Shown here piece after piece: positions 33,069-40,018 of a stretch of 48,688 bases of DNA. The translations under genes were made by a program, and so were the position numbers. The notes beneath the pieces were generated by a model. It worked only from the letters and a program-made list of their open reading frames with translations. It ran no database searches and had not been told where the DNA came from. Each line of letters starts with the position of its first letter. The stretch's first letter is position 1. This DNA is from JBNKEI01 sp050288705 (GTDB lineage Bacteria > Myxococcota > Myxococcia > Myxococcales > UBA5297): assembly GCA_050288705.1 (NCBI GenBank), contig JBNKEI010000187.1, forward strand, positions 1 through 48,688, read 5' to 3'.

Positions 33069-33195
33069 ATGTCGATGGATGAGATTACGGCAGAGGTTAA
33101 GGCCACACGCAAGGAGTTACATGAGCGTTCGGATCGTCATTGATACGAATGACTGCTATCAGCTTTTCTCTGGAGAGGCATGCCACGACGACTAA
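33069..33195 (+). pseudogene. Remnant of an antitoxin-PIN toxin pair
   Basis: A first frame (33069-33143) codes MSMDEITAEVKATRKELHER then a stop. Its start looks like the N terminus of a short antitoxin with an acidic-basic helix. A second frame overlaps it (33121-33195) with MSVRIVIDTNDCYQLFSGE, ending CHDD. 'R-I-V-I-D-T-N' is the standard first strand of a PIN-domain RNase toxin. Both frames stop after 24 residues, far short of the ~75 and ~130 expected. The order and overlap are those of an intact antitoxin-toxin operon, so this is a decayed copy. It lies in a repeat-rich patch together with the basic small gene. Confidence 0.5.
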
Positions 33196-33261
33196 TCAAG
33201 CGAGTGCACGAGCAGGCGGCAGTGCTAGTTTTGAGCAGCTAGCCAAAGCTGCTCATGACTG

Positions 33262-33399
33262 CTAACGAGCACGCATTCCCGCACGAATAGTTTTCTTATG
33301 TCTTGCCCGCTTGCGCTTAAAGGCCAGCTTCTTATTACGTGCTCGATTGCAAATTGACCGTTTCGAGCGATTGCCTTTGATGGTTTTCTTTAGACTCAT
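33262..33399 (-). CDS. 45-residue highly basic protein
   Basis: The frame codes MSLKKTIKGNRSKRSICNRA, then RNKKLAFKRKRARHKKTIRA and a final GMRAR: 45 residues, close to half of them Lys or Arg. The ribosome binding site AGGAG is six bases from the ATG. Size and composition resemble small ribosome-associated or nucleic-acid-binding proteins such as bTHX or bS22, but I cannot match it to a family. The start lies against a 13-base tandem repeat whose units carry the ribosome-binding sequence. Below its stop is a GAGCAGCT/AGCTGCTC hairpin (33233-33254) without a following T run. It is too short for default gene-calling limits and is easily missed. Confidence 0.6.
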   Translation of the reverse strand: MSLKKTIKGNRSKRSICNRARNKKLAFKRKRARHKKTIRAGMRAR

Positions 33400-33444
33400 C
33401 TCTAACTCCTAGCTCTAACTCCGAGCTCTAACTCCGAGCTCTAG
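33400..33444. repeat. 13-base tandem repeat, three units plus a partial
   Basis: Units CTCTAACTCCTAG, CTCTAACTCCGAG and CTCTAACTCCGAG, then CTCTAG. On the minus strand each unit reads as a GGAGTTAGAG-type sequence, so the ribosome binding site of the small basic gene is repeated two more times upstream. Slippage here could shift leader length. Confidence 0.75.
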
Positions 33445-33549
33445 TAACAAGTTGGTTTGCTCTCCTCCCGTCGACCTCAGTAGCGAGGGCGGCGGGTTGG
33501 AAATTGGCGCGCAAGAGTAACAAAGAAGCGCGGAATAGCGATTACTATT

Positions 33550-33963
33550 TTATCGGATAGTTTTTCGCAAATTTTGCTGAGCGCTACCAAGCAACTCGGT
33601 CAATCGCGCGTTTTGCTTCTCGTCGAGAGAATCAAAGCGAACGCCAATGGCTTTTCCCGGGCGAGTCCAGGCTACCACCGCGCCGACTTGAAGACTCTCA
33701 TCATTACCAAGTTGAATGGTCAGCTCCAAACGCGCTCCTACTTGGTACGCTTTGCTGGTCAATAAACATAGCCCGCCTAAACCAATATTCATGGTGAAAG
33801 CCATTACTGCCTGAGCTAATTCATCGGCAGAACTAAAGGAAACGCCTAATCGTAATGGTTTTCGGATTGTAAGACGGCGTTCTACTTGGCTTGAAAGCAT
33901 GTGCGCCTCGTCTTGGTTTTTAGGAACCGACTCTTCTTTAGAAGATAAACTGTCGCCACTCAA
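33550..33963 (-). CDS. PilZ-domain protein
   Basis: 137 residues. The PilZ signature is present: an R-x-x-x-R type motif (ERRLTIRKPLRLGVSF, residues ~28-43) and N-I-G-L-G-G-L-C (about 59-66), the equivalent of D/N-x-S-x-x-G. The strands GARLELTIQLG, LQVGAVVAWTRPGKAIGVRF follow. The third position of the N-x-[SG]-x-x-G motif is Gly where Ser is usual. It probably binds cyclic di-GMP and acts on a partner. The start is a TTG at 33963 with GGGAG upstream; an ATG at 33900 with GAGG is an alternative that removes an acidic leader. No fused output domain is seen. Confidence 0.85.
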   Translation of the reverse strand: MSGDSLSSKEESVPKNQDEAHMLSSQVERRLTIRKPLRLGVSFSSADELAQAVMAFTMNIGLGGLCLLTSKAYQVGARLELTIQLGNDESLQVGAVVAWTRPGKAIGVRFDSLDEKQNARLTELLGSAQQNLRKTIR

Positions 33964-34022
33964 TGTGAAACTCCCTTGGTTGCCGGCAATTATAGCAAAA
34001 ATGTTAACTTTGGCTCACCATC

Positions 34023-34130
34023 TGAGGCAGTTGCAAAACCCCAATTTTTCCGCTTTGGACAGCAAAGCTTGCCGTCGCTCTACTCGGGGCTCTCGCCCCA
34101 AACCCCATTTGCCGACGGTTTTGCAATTGG
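34023..34130 (+). repeat. Dispersed palindromic repeat, copy B
   Basis: The ends are inverted: TTGCAAAACC at 34031-34040 and GGTTTTGCAA at 34117-34126. Inside, GCCGTCG and CGACGG also face each other around a GGGGCTCTCGCCCC hairpin. The left half matches 32988-33058. This is the fuller copy and looks like a REP/BIME-type element in the gap before the transglycosylase gene. Confidence 0.65.
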
Positions 34131-34271
34131 CTAATCTACCAAAACCGCCGCACTGGCCTCATTAAAGTACCCACCTCTCCATCTAAATACTTGATGTCCA
34201 CCAAATGCATTTATTGATTCTGTCTAAAAGTAATGATAGTTACAAATTTTTGTTTTTACCTCGGTCCAAAT

Positions 34272-35087
34272 ATGGTTTCTCGTCGCCGCCGCCGTGTCCA
34301 AAAAGTTAAGTCGCGTTCTCCTCGCAGAGTTACGCAACCCAAACAATACCGAGGAATTATCCTGTTCGTGGTCTTTATATTACTAAGTATTGGTGTTGCC
34401 CGAGAAATTTATCGAATGCCTTCAGCTAAAGAATTACAAGCACTAAAAACTAATACCGTCAACCAGACTTCCACCATGAAGGCGCGTCAACAATCTGCTC
34501 AGGAAAAATACAAAATTCATCAGCGATGGGTGAGTTTTGCAAATATCTCCCCAGCAATAACCAAGGCAACAGTCGCCAGTGAAGATGCGCGTTTTTTTTC
34601 ACACGAAGGTTTGGATTGGGAAGAAATAAACAATGCACTCCATGGTTCTCTGCGCCAAGGAACATTTACTCGCGGTGCTTCTACTATTACCCAACAAGTT
34701 GCAAAAAACCTCTATCTTTCGGAAGATCGAAGTCTATTGCGTAAAGCCAGAGAAGCGCTTCTGGCTTGGCGTATAGAAAAAACTCTTTCTAAAAAGGAAA
34801 TTCTGACTATATATTTAAACATCGCAGAATGGGGAAATGGCATATTTGGCGTTGAAGCAGCCGCGCGCACTTATTTTAACAAGCCAGCATCAAACTTAAA
34901 TCTTGCTGAATCATGCATTCTTGCCGCAATGCTTCCTAACCCGCATCGTATTAATTTTAAAAATCCAAAATTGCTGTTAAATAAAGCAAATTTAGTTCTC
35001 CGTCGTGTCGAGTCTGAACACTTGGCTTCTTCTTTAAGCATTTCTCGCACTAAAGCAGACTTCGTAAAATTGCTGAATTTGAAATAG
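34272..35087 (+). CDS. mtgA: Monofunctional peptidoglycan glycosyltransferase (GT51, MtgA-like)
   Basis: 271 residues from the ATG at 34272; an ATG 13 codons earlier is equally possible, as neither has a strong ribosome binding site. A basic cytoplasmic N terminus (VSRRRRRVQKVKSRSPRR) precedes one membrane helix (IILFVVFILLSIGVA). The GT51 motifs appear in order: ASEDARFFSHEGLDW (catalytic Glu), GASTITQQVAKNLYLS, RKAREALLAWRIEKTLSKKEILTIYLN, and AEWGNGIFGVEAAARTYF. It ends without a transpeptidase domain, so it polymerises lipid II glycan strands only. It is a single gene with no operon partner. Confidence 0.92.
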   Translation: MVSRRRRRVQKVKSRSPRRVTQPKQYRGIILFVVFILLSIGVAREIYRMPSAKELQALKTNTVNQTSTMKARQQSAQEKYKIHQRWVSFANISPAITKATVASEDARFFSHEGLDWEEINNALHGSLRQGTFTRGASTITQQVAKNLYLSEDRSLLRKAREALLAWRIEKTLSKKEILTIYLNIAEWGNGIFGVEAAARTYFNKPASNLNLAESCILAAMLPNPHRINFKNPKLLLNKANLVLRRVESEHLASSLSISRTKADFVKLLNLK

Positions 35088-35150
35088 CATATTCCTTACA
35101 GAAACTTCTCCTTCAGGGAGAGGTCGACGGATGAAACGCATTTATAACAG

Positions 35151-35855
35151 TCATGGTGATAATATATTAGCAAGTTGTCCGTGTACTAATGGCTTTCCTA
35201 AAATAGCATGAGCTCGCCCGCCAGCCAACGCCAAATTTGGTTGACAATTGCGCAATGGATTAGACATCAGAATACGCCTCACATTTGGATATTCCATTTC
35301 CAAAAATTCTAATACTTTTAACCCGCCGGTTGGCCCAATACCTAAGTCAACAAACACCGCCTCAAATCTTGCAAAAGGTTCTCTTAGCTTGACTACCACT
35401 TCCATAGTGTCCACTGCGAAGACTGCTCTTCTCCCAAAAGCCAGAAGCTCACTTTCCAACGCCCGTCGACTGTCTTTGTTACTATCAGCTATCAAAACAC
35501 AATGAGGCAATTCTTTTGTTTCCAAAAATGAAAGCATCACATGCCGAATACTCTCAGCCATTTTTGGAGAAACCTTCACAAACGAAATACCGAATGAATA
35601 CTCATTTTCATCTCTGCGGCCAAAATGAGTTATCTCTCCCCATAAGTTTAGATGCTGATGCCCTGGAAGTTGCAGCAATATTAGTATTTCTTTTTCGGCA
35701 GCTAACGCCTCACTACCAACTAGCAGTGCTCCTCCAGCCGAAATATTTTCTACCAAATATGCGCCAACAAACTTTTGAGAAGAACAAACAAAGGCTGCCG
35801 CTGCCGCTTCCACTCTCGGATACATTCGTTTTTCTACCGCGTATCGCAGTGACAT
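35151..35855 (-). CDS. PilZ domain plus receiver-like domain protein
   Basis: 234 residues from the ATG at 35855 (AAGGGGAAAACT upstream). Residues ~8-112 are PilZ-like: KRMYPRVEAAAAAFVCS and VENISAGGALLVGSE (N-x-S-x-x-G intact), then INLWGEITHFGRRDENEYSFGISF. Residues ~118-234 resemble a response-regulator receiver: CVLIADSNKDSRRALESELL, FEAVFVDLGIGPTGGLKVLEFL (Asp in FVDL as candidate phospho-acceptor) and HAILGKPL (conserved Lys-Pro). Joining a cyclic-di-GMP module to a receiver suggests integration of two signals, possibly for motility or surface polymer control. The PilZ arginine motif is degenerate (KRMYPR). Confidence 0.78.
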   Translation of the reverse strand: MSLRYAVEKRMYPRVEAAAAAFVCSSQKFVGAYLVENISAGGALLVGSEALAAEKEILILLQLPGHQHLNLWGEITHFGRRDENEYSFGISFVKVSPKMAESIRHVMLSFLETKELPHCVLIADSNKDSRRALESELLAFGRRAVFAVDTMEVVVKLREPFARFEAVFVDLGIGPTGGLKVLEFLEMEYPNVRRILMSNPLRNCQPNLALAGGRAHAILGKPLVHGQLANILSP

Positions 35856-35954
35856 AGTTTTCCCCTTTTTGGCCACTAGCAATACTTTTCAAAACCTGTG
35901 CCAGGGAGTTTAAAGGCAAAGAACCTGGAATTTCTCACCAGGTCATGGGGCAAG

Positions 35955-35970
35955 TGGCACTCCTGAGGCA
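35955..35970 (+). promoter_or_regulatory. Weak sigma-54-like site
   Basis: TGGCACTCCTGAGGCA has the complete TGGCAC (-24) and a GC at the correct spacing, but lacks the T residues before the -12 GC. It lies on the plus strand ahead of tRNA-Lys and, farther on, the hydrogenase genes. It may be coincidental. Confidence 0.3.
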
Positions 35971-36109
35971 ATAGCAACCTCCTAGGTAACAAGCATTCAC
36001 GGCTAGATTGCTTAAACAGCACCAAGCAAGCAGAACAAACCGAAAAAAACAAGCTGGAAAAAAGTTGACATCAAGCAAGGGTTTCGATAGGAAGAATACC
36101 TCTGTGAAC

Positions 36110-36182
36110 GGGCGCATAGCTCAACTGGCAGAGCAATGGACTCTTAATCCATAGGTTGAAGGTTCGATTCCTTCTGCGCTCA
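36110..36182 (+). tRNA. tRNA-Lys (anticodon CTT)
   Basis: Acceptor stem GGGCGCA pairs with TGCGCTC (one G-T pair). D arm GCTC-AACTGGCA-GAGC, anticodon stem ATGGA/TCCAT around loop CTCTTAA (anticodon CTT), and T arm GAAGG-TTCGATT-CCTTC are all intact. Discriminator A; no CCA encoded. It is an isolated tRNA gene upstream of the hydrogenase pair. Confidence 0.95.
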
Positions 36183-36359
36183 TAGGTCGAAGCTGAATAG
36201 CTTTGGCCTTTTTGTATGTTTAGTCCAAATGGAATGCTGCAGGTGGCGATTAAATAGCTTTCAAAAAACAATGAATATGTCACAGAATGACTGTTTCTCA
36301 CCGACGGTTTCTTTCCAGCCTCTATGTAACGGCGATCTTTTTAGACTTAGGAAAACCTA

Positions 36360-36617
36360 GTGAAAGAAAAGCTTAACATCCAGGTATGCGTGGGAATGAA
36401 TTGTTCATTTCGAGGGGGACTTCAGCTCTTGGAAGCCCTAGAAACTGACGAACGGTTCCAAAAAATTTGTGAGATTAACTCTTCTACCTGCCTAGACGAG
36501 GCTTGCAACAAAGGAGATGATTCTCCCGTGGTGCAAATCAATGGCCACATATTAGTGAAAGCGACTCTAGAAGAAGTTGTTCAAGCCATTTTACAGCACG
36601 CAACTTACCATGACTGA
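36360..36617 (+). CDS. Thioredoxin-like [2Fe-2S] ferredoxin (hydrogenase/NuoE-like)
   Basis: 85 residues from a GTG with TTAGGAAA upstream. The Cys pattern C10-x4-C15 and C44-x4-C49 (IQVCVGMNCSFRGG and SSTCLDEACNKG) matches the thioredoxin-fold [2Fe-2S] ferredoxins found in NuoE/HoxE and as small stand-alone partners. The C-terminal strand and helix (SPVVQINGHILVKATLEEVVQAIL) complete the fold. Its end overlaps the start of the hydrogenase gene by eight bases, so it is almost certainly an electron-transfer partner of that enzyme. It is soluble and cytoplasmic. Confidence 0.88.
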   Translation: MKEKLNIQVCVGMNCSFRGGLQLLEALETDERFQKICEINSSTCLDEACNKGDDSPVVQINGHILVKATLEEVVQAILQHATYHD

Positions 36618-38154
36618 AATATTCGAAAAAATGCGCGGACTATATACGCCCGTAACCGACTTGCGACGAAAAACGTTCTCTTCAGTAGCACAATTCGCAT
36701 TAGCTGGTGGCGGCCGCGATCTTTTTGATCGTCTTCCTTTTGAAATCATCGATACCGCCCAAAAAGCCCAATATCGTTGCTGCACTTTTCGTGAAATTGT
36801 AGTTTTACAACAACGCTTGCGGTTGGCCATGGGACTATCGCCAATTTCCGAATTCCACCAACCCACTGCCGACGGCATTGAACAGGCTTTTACCGATCAA
36901 AGAATTATTGAATTACCACTGGTACATGTAATCCAAGCAGCATGCGAGCGGTGCCCCCAAGATGAAGTAGTAGTAACCGACATGTGCAAGCGTTGCATAG
37001 CCCACCCTTGCTCGGTAGTCTGCCCTAAAAACGCAGTAACCTTCACCAAAAATCGCGCGGTAATAGATTTAGAAAAATGTATTCGCTGCGGAAAATGCAT
37101 TCAAGCATGTCCTTATCAGGCTATCACCAGACTACAAAGACCTTGTGCTCAAGCATGCGGAGTCGACGCCATTTATACCGATTCGCAAGGATACACGGCA
37201 ATTGACCGCACCCGATGCGTATCCTGTGGATTGTGCGTGGTTTCTTGCCCTTTTGGTGCAATTGCCGACAAATCAGAAATAGTACAGGTACTGCTTGCGC
37301 TTAGGAAGTCAGAAAATCAGGGAAAAGTATACGCTATTCTCGCTCCTTCTTTCGTTGGTCAATTTGGCCGCTTAGTGAGCCCGGAACTATTTGCGCAAGG
37401 TTTATTGCAATTGGGATTTGCCAAGGTCATGGAAGTAGCTTTTGGCGCTGATTTAGATACTCTGGAAATAATCCCTCGGCTCTTAGAAATTTGCAAAACC
37501 GAGCAAAAATGCATTACCACAAAAGACTCAAGCCATCCTGAACGTGATTTTAATTTCGTGGGAACAAGCTGCTGTACTGCCTGGGTTGCCACCACCCACA
37601 AATTTTTTCCGGAAATGAGCGGTAGTATTGCAAATTCATATCCACCAATGGTGGAAACAGCAAAGGAAATTAAGAAAGGGTGCCCGGATGCAAAAGTAGT
37701 TTTTATCGGACCTTGCATTGCCAAGAAAGAAGAAAGTTTACGCGAACCGGCCCGGCAGTGGGTCGATTATGTACTAACTTTTGAAGAATTAGCGGCCATG
37801 TATGTCGCCACCCAGACCGACCTAACTCAATTAAAACAAAAACTTCCTTTATCCGACGCCTCTGCTCTCGGCAGAGGGTACGCTGTAGCCGGAGGTGTAG
37901 CCGCGGCTATTATAGAAACCGCTCAAGCTAGGTACGGATTGGGCGAGGTTGCTGTGCAGCGAGCAGAAACTTTGAAGTCGTGTCAAAAAATGTTATCCGA
38001 CATTAGCAGTGGTAAGATTAAGCCAAATCTCGTAGAAGGAATGGCTTGTCCTGGAGGTTGCATTGGAGGACCAGGAACTCTTCTTCCTTTGCGCAATGCC
38101 GCTCGCGAGGTACAGAAATACGCCACAGCAGCCAAATCAAAACTCCCAAAATAA
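36610..38154 (+). CDS. [FeFe] hydrogenase, group B-like, with 4Fe-4S domains
   Basis: 514 residues from the ATG at 36610. An alternative start eleven codons upstream lies inside the previous gene. Residues ~110-220 hold several Cys clusters: CKRCIAHPCSVVCPK, CIRCGKCIQACPYQ, CAQACG and CVSCGLCVVSCPFG. The H-cluster motifs are L1 TSCCTAW (319-325), L2 GPCIAKKEE (367-375) and L3 GMACPGGCIGGPG (477-489). All Cys that bind the H cluster are kept. The usual Pro after TSCC is Thr, and L2 starts G-P-C instead of M-P-C. That pattern, with the long N-terminal part, fits the group B (TIGR04105-like) enzymes more than group A. It should interconvert protons and H2, with the upstream ferredoxin as partner. 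Maturases HydEFG are not in the window. Confidence 0.88.
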   Translation: MTEIFEKMRGLYTPVTDLRRKTFSSVAQFALAGGGRDLFDRLPFEIIDTAQKAQYRCCTFREIVVLQQRLRLAMGLSPISEFHQPTADGIEQAFTDQRIIELPLVHVIQAACERCPQDEVVVTDMCKRCIAHPCSVVCPKNAVTFTKNRAVIDLEKCIRCGKCIQACPYQAITRLQRPCAQACGVDAIYTDSQGYTAIDRTRCVSCGLCVVSCPFGAIADKSEIVQVLLALRKSENQGKVYAILAPSFVGQFGRLVSPELFAQGLLQLGFAKVMEVAFGADLDTLEIIPRLLEICKTEQKCITTKDSSHPERDFNFVGTSCCTAWVATTHKFFPEMSGSIANSYPPMVETAKEIKKGCPDAKVVFIGPCIAKKEESLREPARQWVDYVLTFEELAAMYVATQTDLTQLKQKLPLSDASALGRGYAVAGGVAAAIIETAQARYGLGEVAVQRAETLKSCQKMLSDISSGKIKPNLVEGMACPGGCIGGPGTLLPLRNAAREVQKYATAAKSKLPK

Positions 38155-38301
38155 TAATGATTACACAGAAATATCAGGGAATCGGAATTACCGGAAAGCC
38201 AACATGATTAACTAAACAGGTATCTTTGCAGGTCCAATTTAAAAGCTTTATATTTCTTGATAGTAAAACGTAAAAGGATTTCATTTTATGCAGAGGTTAC
38301 A

Positions 38302-38505
38302 ATGGAAATTGAAGGTGATTCTAAAGTAATTGCAACTTTGGATCTTGGCAAAGATTACGAAGCACAAATTTTTTGGCGTAACGGAAAGGTTTTTGCTCGT
38401 ATAGGCGAGATGCGTTTTCAATTAATAGAATGCTCATTGACCGATGCTCCATATAAAATTTGGTGGAAATTTAATCGCTTAAAGGGATTTAAGTTTGTTA
38501 GCTAG
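38302..38505 (+). CDS. Short protein of unknown function
   Basis: 67 residues. I choose the ATG at 38302, which has AGAGG five bases upstream; a TTG 15 codons earlier is possible but lacks a site. The sequence alternates charged and hydrophobic residues (KVIATLDLGKDYEAQIFW, GKVFARIGEMRFQLIECS). It ends with an aromatic-basic stretch (YKIWWKFNRLKGFKFVS), like a small beta-barrel fold. No membrane segment or signal. It lies 147 bases after the hydrogenase gene and is not clearly in its operon. Family unknown. Confidence 0.5.
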   Translation: MEIEGDSKVIATLDLGKDYEAQIFWRNGKVFARIGEMRFQLIECSLTDAPYKIWWKFNRLKGFKFVS

Positions 38506-38705
38506 CCACGAAAGCCAGCATGCGCCTCGCATACTTTTCGGGACAGATTCGTAGGTTCTACAATAGCAATCAAATGAATACAATCATGGTCACATGAAGG
38601 TGTATGGACCTATGGCTTGGTTTTACGAGTAGACGAGCCAGCTTGGGTCTCGCTATGCTGCATTTCATGCTTGAAAAAATGCGTCTTCTTCTATCTGGGC
38701 GGGTA

Positions 38706-39941
38706 ATGAAACTAGCCATATGGTTTTCCTATTTTTTCATTGCGCCAGTTTCCGCAAAAACAATCTTTATTAAAACCAACCACCAGACAATTGCGCACAA
38801 CAAGATAAATTATCTACGCCTTAAAGCAGAAAAAACCCTTCGAGCAGCAGTGCGAGGCCCCGTAACAATAAAAGTAACAGTTTTGCGATGGTCACGCACC
38901 CATGCCCCCTTAGATGTCGACATACTTTACGATGGACAAAAATCGTACTCTTTCATTACCGAGGGAACTTCTTCTCAGAACTGGGATTTGCGCCCATCTG
39001 CCGGTCGCTCTCTTTTTAAAACTGTCACCGTCCCCAAAGGAATACATACTCTATTTGTGCGTACAGGCCCCGGAGAAGGAGGAATACTTGTATTGCTAGA
39101 AGAACAAAGGAAAAAAAGCCCTCTGCTTATCACTAATAATAAACAACAATTGCTGCGAAAACCGAGTCCCGATACCAACAAATCTACTAGCGAAAGCAGC
39201 ACGGCACCATCAGTTGCACAGGTCCCACGCCACATTCTGCCACCCCCTTCTCCATCTCTTTCAGCGCCAGCAGCAAGCAATCCAACGATCGATGCCAATT
39301 CGATGGCAAAAGCCACTCTTTCTGCAGCACACCAACCGGAAAGCACGGTGCTTTCTCAAAAGGAAGAAGATGAAACTAGCAAATCCTCCGACTACCAACT
39401 GTCAAATGGTCCGCGTTTCTTTTTTGGCGCACAGGCAGGCATGGCTTATCAAACTCAGGTAGGAGCTTGGGGGTTACAGGCCGCAATTTCCGCGCAGTGG
39501 GTTGCCATACCAATACTTGGTCGAGAAAACCTCGCGATAGGCATTTCTGCCAACATGATGCATTACGGGTTAGGATTCTCAGTCAAGCATACCAAGGGAC
39601 TCTCTTCGTTTCTCTTCAGCACTAACATTAGTAGCGCCTTTTTCATCACTGATTTGATATGGAAACTGCGCCCGCTAGCTGGTCACTTTACTCCGCGTAT
39701 TGCAATGGGCGGCGGGGTGTGTTTGGGTTGGAGCAACACTGTAATTGCTAACCAACCAAGTTCTCAGTTTTTTGTGCTACCTGCCATGAGTTTTCGACTT
39801 GGGACTGAGATACCTTGGGGCCGCCATAGAATCGGGCTTGATTTCGGCTATCTTTGGGCGCAAACCAACCACAACGAGGCCCTAGGTAATTTAGAGCTTG
39901 GGGGTTCAATGATTTTAGCAAGCTGGCAGTTTGGACTGTAA
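38706..39941 (+). CDS. Secreted protein with C-terminal barrel-like domain
   Basis: 411 residues from the ATG at 38706, which directly precedes a signal peptide (MKLAIWFSYFFIAPVSAKT). In-frame starts from 38604 would put 34 residues before it. An N-terminal beta domain of about 120 residues (FIKTNHQTIAHNKINYLRLK...TVPKGIHTLFVRTG) is joined by a Ser/Pro/Ala linker of about 80 residues to a C-terminal region. That region has alternating strands (FFFGAQAGMAYQTQVGAWG, IGISANMMHYGLGFSVKH, RIGLDFGYLWAQTNH) ending SMILASWQFGL, typical of a small outer-membrane barrel. The plan, a periplasmic domain, linker and barrel, suggests an envelope-spanning protein. It is followed 77 bases later by the NtrC-type regulator. 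Function unknown. Confidence 0.7.
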   Translation: MKLAIWFSYFFIAPVSAKTIFIKTNHQTIAHNKINYLRLKAEKTLRAAVRGPVTIKVTVLRWSRTHAPLDVDILYDGQKSYSFITEGTSSQNWDLRPSAGRSLFKTVTVPKGIHTLFVRTGPGEGGILVLLEEQRKKSPLLITNNKQQLLRKPSPDTNKSTSESSTAPSVAQVPRHILPPPSPSLSAPAASNPTIDANSMAKATLSAAHQPESTVLSQKEEDETSKSSDYQLSNGPRFFFGAQAGMAYQTQVGAWGLQAAISAQWVAIPILGRENLAIGISANMMHYGLGFSVKHTKGLSSFLFSTNISSAFFITDLIWKLRPLAGHFTPRIAMGGGVCLGWSNTVIANQPSSQFFVLPAMSFRLGTEIPWGRHRIGLDFGYLWAQTNHNEALGNLELGGSMILASWQFGL

Positions 39942-40018
39942 TCCTTTGCTCATATTAGGTAATTTCAAAATCCCATGTTCTTCTGCTATCGGGGCTGGCT
40001 TCTTAGGGACAATCACCA

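Noticed and set aside
33233..33254. GAGCAGCT / AGCTGCTC hairpin as terminator of the small basic gene
   Set aside because: On the minus strand it is followed by A residues, not T, so it lacks the terminator tail.
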